Shown here piece by piece: positions 10,130-21,907 of a stretch of DNA of 63,296 nucleotides (positions are counted from its first letter, which is position 1; each line of letters starts with the position of its first letter). The position numbers and the translations under genes are program-made. The notes under the pieces were generated by a model, which had not been told where the DNA came from, ran no database searches, and was given only the letters and a program-made list of their open reading frames with translations. This DNA comes from Guillardia theta CCMP2712 (lineage: Eukaryota > Cryptophyceae > Pyrenomonadales > Geminigeraceae): positions 415,415 to 478,710 of the forward strand of contig NW_005434670.1 of NCBI RefSeq assembly GCF_000315625.1, in the 5' to 3' direction.

Positions 10130-10900
10130 TCTTACGGGTATCTCGCCCGATCTCTGCCATTCAGATAAAAACAACATTTTAAGAATTGAAGCCGTCCCCC
10201 ATCAACCCCATACCCCTAGAAGAGGACTTGCGGTAAGTAGGGGGGGTCAGGTGGACTTCTAGCCTCAAGGGATTCGGGTAGGTGAGGTAGGGTGGTTGGA
10301 GGCTACGGGTTATCACTCCATTCTGAGCTTGACCGATGGTCGAGTCTGGTGCTGTAGAGAGGCCGCTGGTAACTGACTGCCTCGCCTAACTGGGGTACTG
10401 ACCATGGTAGGCGAAACAAGGGGTATGGAAAGCGGCAGAAGGCCATGGCCCGGAGTAGGGTAGGGTCTGAACGATTGAAAAGTGGAGCATGCCATACTTT
10501 ACGAGATGGTATCTGGGAAGAACAAAACGGAAACATGTCCTTTGAAGAAGAGGCTAAAGAATCTCGATGAATCTCGGAGGGCCGGAAGCAAAAAAAGAGT
10601 AGTTAGCGCAACGAACGAATCAACCATTGTGATTCTGTAAGATCTCGCAATTTGAGATCGCACGAGATTGTAGGAGATCATGATTATGAGATCGGGGCTA
10701 ATCTCGACGTAGGAGATACGGATTCCTAGCACATAACTTGTTAGGAAACCCTAACATAATTTTCTCGGGGTCCTAGGGAGTGGATCTCCTAGGGCCTCAT
10801 CCCTGCCTTCACCAGCGCTACTTGGCGGACTGGACATGGGAGGCCACAGGTCAGTACCCCTCCCTGCATATGTAAGATTTTTTCCCTCAATCTGGTGGGT
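10130..10900. other. Intergenic region, no gene supported
   Basis: Contains GGGGTA/TACCCC-type strings around 10205-10290, a stretch with repeated gagatcg/ctcgatg words (10560-10730), and no convincing open frame. It may hold the regulatory region of the gene beginning at 11373. Confidence 0.4.
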
Positions 10901-10912
10901 CCTATAAATACT
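10898..10912 (+). promoter_or_regulatory. Possible TATA box
   Basis: The string ctataaatac lies in an otherwise C-rich region about 470 nt upstream of the ATG at 11373. It matches a canonical TATA box, but the distance means a long 5' leader or an unseen 5' exon. Confidence 0.35.
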
Positions 10913-11372
10913 CGCCATTCCTCCATTCTCAGATGGATTTATCACCCCCACCCCACCTACCTCATCCATACCTACTACCCCGCTCTATTCACTACCCCTA
11001 CCCCATCCACCTGCTCTTTTGCCCCCCCTTTCCGCGTCTTGAGCTGCTTCCCTCCCGTCCTTTTCTGCTCACCTTGTTTCACCGCATCTATCAGAATCTC
11101 AACTCAACCCCTTCGTGTACTCCAATCCTCTCTCCTTACCATTCCTTATCACCATTCCTTTCGCCCTTCTGGCGTAATCTTCAAGGGACTCCCCCATACG
11201 GATTTGGCGACAGATTTCTCTTCTGCATATCTGTCGTGCTTGAAACAATGTCAATTTGAAGTATGCGACATTGGCTTGAGTCGATTACACTGCATTCTGT
11301 TTTATTCTGACACCATCTCAATTCAATTCAATTTTTTTTTAATACCTTTCAGAATCCCTTAGCACTTGATTC

Positions 11373-12413
11373 ATGTCTTCATACACTATCTCTGTGCGTC
11401 CAGACAAGGAGGCAGGATATTCAGGCGTGGTTGCGCAACCGCTGAGATCAGTCTTGCCTCTTCCCTTGCCATTCGTGTCAAGTTTTGCGTGCTTGGATAA
11501 TTCACTTTTGCATTCTTTCAATCAAACGCTCTATGGAAGACCTCATACCGAGAGTAATCAAAATTATGTGCTGCCTAGTGGGAGTCGCTGTATCACATCT
11601 CTTGATTTGCCTTCCAATGGCATCAAGGTTATCAAGCCGCACTCCGAAATTGGTTTCAACGCTTTGCCACAGTCGTATCGCATTCATTTCGCCGGAAGCT
11701 CTGATTTCCATGAAGCAACTCAGAACTTAAAGATGATCAAGGATTCAAATCTCTTGTCAAATCAGAAGCATATCAAACAGGATGTAACGTGCATGAGGGG
11801 GAAGAGTCTTGAATCCCAAGACGAAGGGAGGGAGGCTGAGGATAGTAGCGATGCCTCCTCCAACAGTGACAAAAAACGCAAGTCGTGGAAGATAATGCTC
11901 AGTGCAGAACAAGCTGTTGAAATCTACAAACAGTTGCCTGCAGACACTTTGCATGTTACCAGCAAGTCTGTAACCGTGGGAAAGCAGTTCGGTGTTAGTG
12001 CGAAGACAATCAGAGATATTTGGAAACGAGAGACTTGGGTCAAGGCAACACGGGAATTCTGGTCCGAAGAAGATGAAATTCGTTACAGAGAAAAAGAAAA
12101 GCAAGAGCAAGACACAGAGAAATGTCCTCCAGGAAGCGTTGCCTCACTTCTTGCAGATGACATGAAACGTACTCCGTCCCCCAACTCAATCTCATCTTCA
12201 AGAACACGCGGAAGACCGAAGGGTGTCAAAGACTCAAGACCAAGAAAGAGAAGATTCGTCGCAGACTCCTCAGATTGTGGTTCCGATAAGCCAAGGGGCC
12301 TTCCTACACAATGCCAGAAATTTCCGCATAGCTTCTCGAATATTGCGTCTCAGTATCTTCCAATCAAAAACTTTAATCAACCATACTTACAACTAACCAA
12401 ATGTAGGTCCTAA
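11373..12413 (+). CDS. Putative HTH DNA-binding protein with an AT-hook-like motif
   Basis: One uninterrupted 346-aa fr­ame starting at an ATG. The N-terminal half is low in recognisable features. Residues about 165-235 contain a conserved-looking block: WKIMLSAEQAVEIYKQLP, then SVTVGKQFGVSAKTIRDIW, then KRETWVKATREFW. The V-G-K-x-[FY]-G-V-S-x-K-T-[IV]-R-D-I-W pattern reads like a helix-turn-helix. It recalls an uncharacterised family that I recollect as expanded in cryptophytes and some stramenopiles; this recollection was not checked. An AT-hook-like GRPKGVKDSRPRKRR follows at about residue 283. Together these suggest a sequence-specific or chromatin-associated nuclear protein, possibly derived from a mobile element. 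The gene appears intronless, unlike most neighbours. Confidence 0.6.
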   Translation: MSSYTISVRPDKEAGYSGVVAQPLRSVLPLPLPFVSSFACLDNSLLHSFNQTLYGRPHTESNQNYVLPSGSRCITSLDLPSNGIKVIKPHSEIGFNALPQSYRIHFAGSSDFHEATQNLKMIKDSNLLSNQKHIKQDVTCMRGKSLESQDEGREAEDSSDASSNSDKKRKSWKIMLSAEQAVEIYKQLPADTLHVTSKSVTVGKQFGVSAKTIRDIWKRETWVKATREFWSEEDEIRYREKEKQEQDTEKCPPGSVASLLADDMKRTPSPNSISSSRTRGRPKGVKDSRPRKRRFVADSSDCGSDKPRGLPTQCQKFPHSFSNIASQYLPIKNFNQPYLQLTKCRS

Positions 12414-13080
12414 AAATTGATTACACTGAAAAAACAATTTTCGTTGGATAAACAAAGAGTTGTTCAAATACGTTTTCGGTCCTGTGGCAGCCAATTGTCC
12501 TGAATATGAAATGCTTTTATAATTTCATATCAGTATTCACCTTTGTTCTATGGTACGATTGACACTTTGCTGACACAAAAACTTGCAGGCAATCAGTATT
12601 TTTCAGGAGAGCAGCAAACTAATGAGAGTCCCGCTCCCTTTCTCTACTTTCCTCCGATCCAAACCCCAAGCGCTCATGGTTGCCCTCGCTCATTCACTTC
12701 TTTTTCACATTCTTCTTCCTTTGTCTTTCAATCAGGATAGGATACAGAGATAATCAGATGGAGGGAAACAGCACAGATACAGGAGGTCATCAGTCCTGGC
12801 ACTTGCTAGGACTTTCTTTGTGACACATCAAGCCAATGCCGGTGTCGAAAGTAAATCCGTGAGAAAGCACAAGCGTCTATCAAAGGACTGTGGAGAACGC
12901 GAATATGAAAGATGCCAGAGCAGTCTTTCAAACCTCTTAATGAGAAGGAGTGCCAAATCTTTATGAAAATAGTACTATACTCTGCACAAAAGTAATCTCG
13001 ACCACCGACCACGTAACAATGAATTGCACGATATCCAGAAGAGTTTACCTTCATAGCATGAGAGAGCAAATACCAAACTT
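12414..13080. other. No gene firmly supported
   Basis: The plus strand has only weak frames. On the minus strand this is probably the 3' part of the gene carrying the exon at 13092-13333. One reading ends that gene immediately after the 13092 donor, using the acceptor gtgcag near 12982. Confidence 0.3.
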
Positions 13081-13091
13081 CACGATCTTAC

Positions 13092-13333
13092 CGGTTGCGG
13101 GAGTAAAAGTAGTCCCACTGGTCACGAGCACGACGCCAGTCATCGTAGGCGGCCCAGTTGTTAGCCTGATAGTAAGTGTCCTCTGCCTTCTTGTAATAGA
13201 AGCGAGCTGTCTTCTGATAATCACCCGCCTGGGTATACAGGGCTGCTGCCTTCTTTCCGTAAAGTGCCTGGAACTGTGCACATTTCTTGTCAGCTAATTT
13301 GAAAGCGAAATCAAAGCTTTTGCGTTGGATACG
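13092..13333 (-). CDS. Internal exon of a Tyr/Trp-rich helical protein (partial)
   Basis: A clean minus-strand exon with a gtag acceptor at 13334 and a gtaaga donor after 13092, 80 codons plus two bases. It encodes RIQRKSFDFAFKLADKKC, then ALYGKKAAALYTQAGDYQKT, then a run rich in aromatic residues (FYYKKAEDTYYQANNWAAYD) ending DQWDYFYSRNR. The alternation of Ala and aromatic residues resembles a TPR-like helical hairpin. Function is unknown. The start exon (to the right, 13334-13600) and the terminal exon were not resolved. One terminal possibility adds only Val and a stop. Confidence 0.5.
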
Positions 13334-13599
13334 CTACAAACCAAACGAGGTGACAAGAATAGACTACCAACACCAAAACTTATTGATACAAACACTAAAA
13401 CAACATTTCGATCAGATAACATCAATCGAGTCATGACGAATCCAAACGCCGGACAGATGAACGTCTGTTTTAGTTACAACCTAAATGTTGCAAATGACGA
13501 CATGCAAATAAAAAAAGTGAAAACAATCCAGATGCAGTATGACTCGAGGGTAAAATCCTCTGTACGTGATAACATCAATCTCTGATGGCACAGACACCA

Positions 13600-14129
13600 T
13601 CGACTGCTTTTTCGCTTTCCTCTTCATCAACTGCATTTGCATGCCAGCTTACCATCGCTCTTGGCTTCCGCGTTCTATTTTGGGTGAAACCTCATCTAGG
13701 CACGGGTCCTAGGACCTCAAGGCTCTCTCATAATAATTCCAGTATGACCGGGCTAGGACCACCCTAGCCTACTTCCTACTGGCCGTCGGCCGGGCCGGCA
13801 CCGGAAGGGCCGGGCCCTAGAGGCTGGTGGCCCTTTGACTATCGGACCCTCGCCCGTGAAGTCAGTGAGCCCCCCTCGTGTCCCTCGCTCACCGTAGCGG
13901 CAGTTTCTTGTCCGCCCCCTTCCCTTACCGCCCATAGGCTGACTTACTGCCCTGTACCCGCTCGGACCCACTTCTCTGAGCTCTAGACCTCTCTCCTCTC
14001 CTCTCCTCTCCTCTCACTCGGCAACCCTCCTCTCCTTTCTCTTCTCTCTGAGTCTCTATCTCTCTCTCTTTCTTCCCTGCCTCTGTAAGGTGTCCGTTGT
14101 CAGTCTGACATCTCGTCGCCTACAAGAGC
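13600..14129. repeat. GC-rich repeat element and CT-rich flank
   Basis: Positions about 13770-13870 are a GC-rich block of ggccgg/ccggcc words like those at 2030, 32400, 44160 and 47430. Positions 13985-14085 are CT-rich with a ctcctctc pentamer repeat immediately upstream of the 14130 gene. Confidence 0.5.
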
Positions 14130-16299
14130 ATGCGGCTGCTCTTCATCAGCAGCAACGTGGGAGGCCTCTACCCCTCCGAGCTTCTTCCTTCTTGCTTTAG
14201 TCTGCCGACCTCGCCTCGCAGTAAGAGGAACATGGAGACGTGGGTTGACGCCATCGTGGGATGCTTGAAGCACGAGCTGCCCGACATGATCTACCTTAAC
14301 ATGCAGGAGATGGGAGGAAAGCACAAGGAAAACGTCGCCGTGCTCTCCCGCCCCGACAACATGCTATCACAAATTCTGGATCTGCTTTGCAGCAGGTTGA
14401 CAGCAAGGTACTTGTCCGAGAGGAAGCGCTTGTGGGCATCGCGGCTTGTGTTCTGTACTGGAAGGCCTTGCTCCGACGAGTCACGGTTGCTTCTCTTGAG
14501 AAAGATGAGGCAACAGCTGAATGTCGTTCGTGCAGGAGAGAGGAGGTTGAGATGAGGCAGAGCAGTGACGTGAAGGAGCAGGAGCTTGAGAGCTTCACAG
14601 GGCTCGCTTGCATCTTCTTTGCCGATGAGGATCTGCTCGATGCCGGGGTGATCAGGTCGATCAACTTGAAGACCGGGGAGGAGGAGGTTGGGGTCTCCTG
14701 CTCTTTCGCTTCCTGATTCAACTGCAGGATCCCCGGCATGCACTTGAAGCTCACGACCCCCAGCTCTGCATGTTCACGTTTCTGCCTCCTGCTTGCCAGC
14801 ACGAGAAGACGCACGAGTGAGAGCCTCTCCTGCTCCTCCCTCACTCAGCGTGTGCGACAGGAGCAGTCGGAAAGGGTTTCTGCTGAGTCGCTGGAGGCTC
14901 GGGGAGGTGATGAAGAGGGCTGGCCCGTCGCAACTAATGGCTGCCGAAAGCTCTCGCTGCTAGATGTGGCCAACGTTCACCTCCTGCACGACAGCAACAA
15001 CCTTGAAAGTGCTGCCTCGTCTCCGTCGCGAGCTGCGAGGTGAACGTGAGAAAGATAGGACAGAGCGAAGCGAGGAGGACATGTCTGGAAGCGAAGTCAG
15101 TGTGAGATGGGAGGAGGGGGAAGAAGAGGACAGGAGCACAGACGAGCGCAGCAGGATGTCAGCTGCGCAGGACTTGGGATTCATGCTGACATGAGTTGTC
15201 ACAGGGAGAGAAACGCGATGCTCCATCACATAGTCAAGTCAGCAAACGTGTCAGACAGCTCGTCCTTCATTGCCTGGTGCGAGGAGGAGAGGAGGAGAGG
15301 AGGAGGGGTGTAGCAGGAGTAGGAGTAGGAGCGGGAGGAGATCAGGAGAGGCAGGGTGAAAAGCAATATCCTGAGTCATCCTTAGTGGCGACTTCAACTT
15401 TCGTCTTGATCTTCATGCTCTCTGTCAAGATTTCCCACAGAGAGTCAAGGTACGTCAAAACTGCCACCCTCACGCCCCACCTCTCCCTGTTCCTACCAGA
15501 GTCTACCTCCCTCCCTGGTCGCCCTTCAACGCCCTGGCAGGTGATGAGCAAGGATAGGGTCTGGCATGATTTTCATTCTGACGAGATATCAAACGACTTG
15601 CGCGCCTACGACAGGTTCTTCTCCTCTCCTCTCCTCTCCTCTCCTCTCCTCACTTTTACTCCCTTTCCTCCTTCGCCTGCCCCTACTTTGCCTCTGGTCG
15701 CTTCTGATTGTTGCTGCTCTGAATCTCATCAGGGAGCTGAAGGCGTTCAACTCTTTTTTCCCCTCCCCCCTCCTCTTCGAGTTCGCCTTCCCTCCAGACC
15801 AGGCCTCTCATTGGCCTCCATCCTACATGCTCGACTCCTCTGGTTCACTTTCACAAGAGCCGAGCAGGCATGATCGTGGAGGAGGAGCAGGAGGGGGAGG
15901 ACGAAGAAGAGGACGAGGAAGGAGGAGGAGTAGGAGGAGGAGGAGGAGGAGGAGGAGGAGGGAGATCTTAAGTGGGCTCGCAGGCTCAGCTATCATGACA
16001 AACGATTTCCTGCCTGGTGTGATCGCATCCTTGCAACCGAAAAATTGTGGAAGCAGCTGGGGATCAGGTTGCCCCCCTCCCCCGCCTCCTTCACCTTCCC
16101 GCCTGTTGGCTGCGCGTTATGTGCCCCTCCTCTGACTTTCAGTAGGGACGTTGGCGCGCACTCCTGGGCCTCCTCTATCTCCTACACCCTGGTGACCTCC
16201 AGCCACTCGTCTCCTCTTCCTCATCTCTCGCAGGCGACTCGGTCGGGCTCGGACCATGGCATCGTGTCGCTCTCAGCGGATTTAACTGTAGAACTCTAG
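14130..16299 (+). CDS. Type I inositol polyphosphate 5-phosphatase-like (INPP5A-like)
   Basis: Multi-exon gene; the exact junctions are not all resolved. Conserved blocks appear in order on the plus strand in several frames. The start reads MRLLFISSNVGG, followed by PDMIYLNMQEMGGKHKEN (14281-14330). Then come FTGLACIFFADEDLLDAGVI (about 14597), LSLLDVANVHLLHDSNNLES (about 14953), SGDFNFRLDLHALC (about 15383), DKRFPAWCDRIL (about 15998) and SDHGIVSLSADL near the end. These match the endonuclease/exonuclease/phosphatase fold: the metal-binding QE, the GDFN box, the PAWCDR box that binds the 5-phosphate, and the terminal SDH. The family removes the 5-phosphate of inositol phosphates such as IP3, ending calcium signals. 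A C-terminal lipidation motif is not visible. Confidence 0.75.
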
Positions 16300-16430
16300 T
16301 GGAAGACAAGCAAAGAAGGTGGGGGTGGAGGAGAGGAAGGAGGAGGGGAGGGATGTAGAAGGAAGGGGAGAGCTGAGAGGCTTGAGGGACCTTTGAGATA
16401 TTTACAGTGAAACGAAAACTTACAAAACGG

Positions 16431-19400
16431 TCATGAGAACAAGAAGTTGGCAGCCGAGCTGAACAAACCGCTCTTTGCTTTGCTCTGCTCAACGTCAGCT
16501 GGACTCTCGCTCGAGTGAACTTCACCTGAGCATTTGCTATGCGTTCGCGGTCAGACGAGGAGAAGGCGAGCAGGTCGGCAAGGACAGGGATCAGCGCTTC
16601 GTGCTCCTGCGGTCCCACCTGAAAGAAGTCAGCAGGAGATGCAAGAGGAAGAGAGAGCCGTACTCCCAGCTGCGGGGAAGAGAGGATGAAGCGGACGATG
16701 ACTTCTTTGAGGTACTCCTGGGGCACAGACTGCCGCTTGAGCTCCTGCATGACCAATACAGTGAGTGAGAGACTAAGAGGAGGAGGAGGAGGAGATGCCT
16801 GCGAGAGCAGCGCGACCTCTTGCTTCAGAATGTCAACCTGCAGCGTGTGGGTCACGCAAGGAGGAGGAGAGGAGGAGGAGGAGGGCGATCTGCATGGAAG
16901 AGAGGGGATTAGGGAGTGATGCACGTTGTACCTGCAGCTTGTACTTGCTCTCGATCTCCTCCATCTCTCGGAAAAGTTCCGCATTCTGCCTCTCCAACAT
17001 GGATTCCTTTTGCTTGCTCGCAGCTGGAGAGCCATTCTCCCCCCCACCCCAACCACTCCCAGTCCTCGATAGCGCGGCTCTGAGTTTGCTCCGAAGCTCG
17101 GCGATCTGCTCGTCCTTATCTTGCAGCATTGCCCTACACCACAGTCAGCCCATCCCTCCGCCTCCTCCTCTCACCTCGCGCGTCGTCGGTAATCATCCAA
17201 GTTCGTCTCCTTCTCCTCCAACGAGTCCGTCGACGAGACGAGCTGCAAGTCGGAGGAGGAGGCTCCTTCCCGCCCTTCCACCGTTGCCTCATCCTCTGCC
17301 TTCTCCTTCTCCCTCGTCGCATCCGTCGGCTCGCTCGCAGTGCTGAGGGTGGCTGTGCGCATGAGGTCTTCCAATGCCTCGAGCTCGCTCATGCTACCCG
17401 ACGATCGTTGCAGGGCCGTCGCCTCGATCATGAGCCTCTTCTCCAGCTCCTCCACTCGCTCCTTCAGCTGCTCGTTCACTTCCTTGGTCTTCTTGTGGTC
17501 CCCGACGGCTCGCGCACAGGCTGTCTTGAGCGTCTCGTGACTCTCCTTGAGCTTCTTGTACTTGTCCGACTTCTCCTCCATCCTCTGCTGCAGCGCCTCT
17601 AGCTCAGCCTGCAGTCCGCCATCCTGCTCCTTCTGCCTCATGTCTAGCTTCTCCAGCAGTGTCGCCACCTCAGCTCGAGAGGCTTCATTCTCACTCAAGC
17701 TCTTGTCCAGTTGCTGACGAACAGCCTCTAGCTCCTCGCCCACCAGCTTGACCTTCTCCTCCAGCTTCTCGTTGCTCTCACTTAGTTCCTTCACCTGTTC
17801 CTTCAGCTTCTGCTCCATCTCCTCCGACGCCCCCAGCTGCGATTTGAGATGGTCCGTCATCTTCTGGGCCTCCTGCCGCACCTTCGCCATCGACTTCTTG
17901 TTGTCCTCCAGCTCTTGCTCAGCTTCCTTCGTTTTCTCCAGCTGCTCTTTCAGCTGAACCCGCAGGGACGTGCAGTCATAGTCCCACTTCCCCCTCTCCT
18001 TGTCGAATGTCACCTGAAGCTTCCGGTACTCTGCCATCATCTCCTCAACCTCGCTCTGGCTCAAGCTCGCAGGAGGTGCGGCCACACCTCCCTCCTCTAC
18101 CTCTGCCGCTTTCTCCTGACCATTTGCCATGCTCCCTTCGACTTCCTCCTTGTCCTCCACCTTCTCGTCCTCCAACTTCATGTCCTCCTTTGCCTGCTCT
18201 GCGTCAACATCCACGGCGCTCGCGTCTCCCTCTTTCTCCTTGGCTCTGCTCATCTCCTCCTTCAAGCGCGTGTTCTCCTCGCGCAGCACCTCGTTCTCGC
18301 CTTGCATCGCCTCCTGACTCTCCTTGTATCTCTGCACCGTCTTTTTGTACTCGGCCTTGTACCTCTCCATTCGGTTCTTCTCATCCGCCAGCTCCTCCAT
18401 CAGCTGTTTGCATTCCTCCTGCAACTTCTGCATCCCCTCTCCATCTCCTGCTGTCGTTTCGTGCGAGTCTTGGACGGCAGTGAGCTCCTTCCGAGCCAGG
18501 TCTCGCTCCTGCTCCAGCACGGCCTTGAGAGAGTTCAGCTCTGCAACCTGGTTGATCAGATAGGCTCTCTCAGCCGACATCCTCTCTTCCTTCTCGATCA
18601 TCTCAGCCTTTTCCTTTGCTTCTCTTTCTCTCTCCACCTCGACTGTCTTCTTGGCCTGCGAACGAACGCGATCGAGCTGAGTTTTCAGGTCCTTGTTCTC
18701 CTGCCAGAGGGCTTGCAGCTCAGACTTCATGTCCACCCTCATTGTCTCCGCGTCATTTCCCGTCTCACTCCCCTGCTCACTCATGTCATGCTGCTCCTCT
18801 ATGACCGAAGCAGATGAAGTGCCTCGAGCAGATTCGTCCTGCTCCTGCTCCTCCTGCTCCCGCTGCTGCCCCTGCCCCTGCTCCTGCTCCTGCTCCCCTG
18901 GCTCGCCCGACGTGCCCGTATCGTTGGCCTGCTCCGTGCTCCCTGTCTTAGCCTCCTCAGCCTTCCTGGCTTTCTCCTTCCATCCCTCCAGATCTGCCGT
19001 CAGCGTCTGAATCTTCGACTCCGCTTCTCTCCCTTCAGCCTCGACCGCGAGCAGCTTCTCCGTCAGCTGCTCGATCTCCGTCTTCAGCTTCAGCTCCTTG
19101 TCCTCCATGCTCGCCTTGGTCTTCGCCTCCCTTTCCTTGGCCGTCTCAATCGTCTCCTTCGCCTTCGCCTTGATCGACTCCAGCTGCTCCTTGGCTCTCA
19201 TCGCCTCCTGCATGCTTGAGGCCAGCTGTTCTTCCGCTACCCGCTTCTCTGCTTCTAGTTTCTCTACGGCTGATGCCTGCTCCTCCATGCTTGCCTGCAG
19301 CGTCTCGACCTGCCTCTCAAGCTCCTCGATCCTCGCCCGCATGGTCTCCGTCACAGCAGCATGCTCCATCTGCTGGCCCGAGCTCTGCTCTTGTAGGCTT

Positions 19401-21427
19401 CTCAGCTCCTGCTCTACTTCTCCCCTCTGACAGTCTGACTCTTTCAGGGCCTGCAAGAGCTTTTCCATCTCCGCTCTCAGGGTCTCCTCGCCAAAGTGAC
19501 TTCCCGTCCTCCTTCCATTCTCTTTGTCCTGTTCCCCTTGCTCGCCCGACATTCCCGTATCGTTGGCCTGCTCCACACCCTCTAACTTTGCCTCCTCAAC
19601 TCTCCTGGAATTCACCTTCACGCGCTCAAGATCTTCCAGCAACTCGGCAGCAGATGCTTGAGACTGATGTAGCAAGGCATCGATTATCGAGCAGACCTGT
19701 TCTATGTTCTCAAATATGCCCATCTCCTGGTTTGAAGAGTAAACATTTTGAAGACTGTCAGACTGGACTTCAGAAGAATTCGAAGTCTTGAAATCCTCCA
19801 GCTTCTCTACGGCTGATGCCTGCTCCTCCGTGCTTGCCTGCAGCGTCTCGACCTGCCTCTCAAGCTCCTCGATCCTCGCCCGCATGGTCTCCGTCACAGC
19901 AGCATGCTCCATCTGCTGGCCCGAGCTCTGCTCTTGTAGGCTTCTCAGCTCCTGCTCTACTTCTCCCCTCTGACAGTCTGACTCTTTCAGGGCCTGCAAG
20001 AGCTTTTCCATCTCCGCTCTCAGGGTCTCCTCGCCAAAGTGACTTCCCGTCCTCCTTTCATCCTCATGCTCCCGCTGCTGCCCCTGCCCCTGCTCCTGCT
20101 CCTGCTCCCCTGGCTCGCCCGACGTGCCCGTATCGTTGGCCTGCTCCGTGCTCCCTGTCTTAGCCTCCTCAGCCTTCCTGGCTTTCTCCTTCCATCCCTC
20201 CAGATCTGCCGTCAGCGTCTGAATCTTCGACTCCGCTTCTCTCCCTTCAGCCTCGACCGCGAGCAGCTTCTCCGTCAGCTGCTCGATCTCCGTCTTCAGC
20301 TTCAGCTCCTTGTCCTCCATGCTCGCCTTGGTCTTCGCCTCCCTTTCCTTGGCCGTCTCGATCGTCTCCTTCGCCTTCGCCTTGATCGACTCCAGCTGCT
20401 CCTTGGCTCTCATCGCCTCCTGCATGCTTGAGGCCAGCTGTTCTTCCGCTACCCGCTTCTCTGCTTCTAGTTTCTCTACGGCTGATGCCTGCTCCTCCGT
20501 GCTTGCCTGCAGCGTCTCGACCTGCCTCTCAAGCTCCTCGATCCTCGCCCGCATGGTCTCCGTCACAGCAGCATGCTCCATCTGCTGGCCCGAGCTCTGC
20601 TCTTGTAGGCTTCTCAGCTCCTGCTCCATGTCATCTCTTTCTTTCTGAATTTGAACCAGTGACGTTTGTGAATCTTGAAGCTCATTTTTCAATTTTTCTT
20701 GTTGATTTCCATGTGCAAGAATGATTTCTTGAATCTCCAAACGAAGTTGCTCACTGGTAGCAGCGAGGGTCTCACAGTGGGTGCAGGATGTTGGTTCTGA
20801 GCTTGTTTGACATGCAGCTGCTGCCATCTCCTCTTCAAGGTTTTGTATCTTTAGCTTCAGTTCTTGTACAAGGTCCTCCTGACTCGCCAGCGTCATCTGC
20901 AACTCCTTATTCCTTTCTGTCATCTGCTCTACAACCCGCTTGGCCTGCTTCTTCACTTTGGAGCTTTCTTCCTCGCAAGACTCAAGCGAGGCCTTGAGGC
21001 TTGCAACCTCCTCCCTCAAGGCATCTGTTTCTAAGTTTAAGCTTGCATGCCGTTTCAATCCCTCCATCTCATTGCGAAGCGATTCCAACTCGTCCTGGGC
21101 GATCCGGAGAGCATCAGTAGCATCTTGCTCCTTCTTGCGCAGCACCGCGACATACTTCTTGGCATCTTCTTGCACTTTAGCGAGTTGGATCTCTTTCGAT
21201 TCAACGTCTGCCCGCAGATTCACTTCTATTTCCTGCAACCTCTTGATTTCATCATCCTGCCCACCGCTCAGCTCTTCTTTCAACCGATCGATCTCTTCTT
21301 GATGCTGAGCCTTCAGCCTCTCAAGAAACGACTTGGCTTGCTGCTTGATAGAATTTATCGTGTTGTCTCTATCTTCGAGCAGCTTGACAAGCTCTTCTGT
21401 GCTCCTTTGATTATAATCTTCTGCCAT
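16431..21427 (-). CDS. GRIP-domain golgin, very long coiled coil
   Basis: Six exons join in frame to give 1569 aa: 21427-17175, 17133-16932, 16837-16799, 16744-16664, 16618-16526 and 16472-16431. The first exon alone encodes over 1400 residues of almost continuous coiled coil, beginning MAEDYNQRSTEELVKLLED. The C-terminal exons encode PQEYLKEVIVRFILSS and then EALIPVLADLLAFSSSDRER, a GRIP domain. GRIP domains bind Arl1-GTP and anchor golgins to the trans-Golgi, so a tethering role is inferred. The junction at 16799 appears to use a GC donor; reading through is also in frame. The middle of the protein contains long, nearly identical internal duplications (separate entry). Confidence 0.85.
18855..20640 (-). 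repeat. In-frame internal duplications within the golgin gene
   Basis: A block coding for AEKRVAEEQLASS through the QEQEQGQGQQ stretch occurs at about 18855-19260 and again at about 20067-20472, offset 1212 nt. A second block coding for ELRSLQEQSSGQQMEH through EEQASAVEKLE occurs three times (anchor positions 19271, 19814 and 20483). A third block (HFGEETLRAEMEKLLQALKE) occurs twice (about 19430-19505 and 19973-20045). All offsets (543, 669 and 1212) are multiples of three, so the frame is kept. The copies are nearly identical in DNA, implying recent duplication or gene conversion. Confidence 0.85.
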
Positions 21428-21907
21428 GTCGTGAAGCTCTTTCCAATTGCCTCTGGTCCACGACCCCTACACACGTTCTGTCGAATATGATCGTTTACCC
21501 GACAAGAACGTCACGTGAGAGGAGAATATGAGCACATAAGCTCGACATCGTCTGCCGTATACTTCCGATCACTCTCTCCGCTACCCAAACCACTCACTGG
21601 TCTTGTTCCCAGCCCCCAGTAAAAATATTTCCTTGAGTTCAGTCCTTGCTGGTGATCAGTGCCGACAGGATGATGTGATCTCCTCTTCTTGCTCTCCTCT
21701 CCTCTCTTCCTCTTCTTGCTCCTCTCACATCCCTCTCCTTCATCCCTCTCCCTCTCCTTCTCCTCGCCACCTCCTTCCCGCCATGAACACCGCAGAAGAC
21801 GTGGAATGGCTCCACATCCCCCCTCATACCCCAAAAAAACCTCATCCCTGACCTCATCCCCTCTCAACCCGGTTGTCTGATCGCTGCCATCTGGCTGCCA
21901 TGCTGTG

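Noticed and set aside
13585-13767. 60-codon plus frame MAQTPSTAFSLSSSS
   Set aside because: Runs into the GC-rich repeat element and shows no splice partner or homology.
17849-18817. Long plus-strand frames opposite the golgin gene
   Set aside because: Antisense shadows of coiled-coil codons; composition is Leu/Ser-biased with no domain, and the minus strand encodes a GRIP protein.
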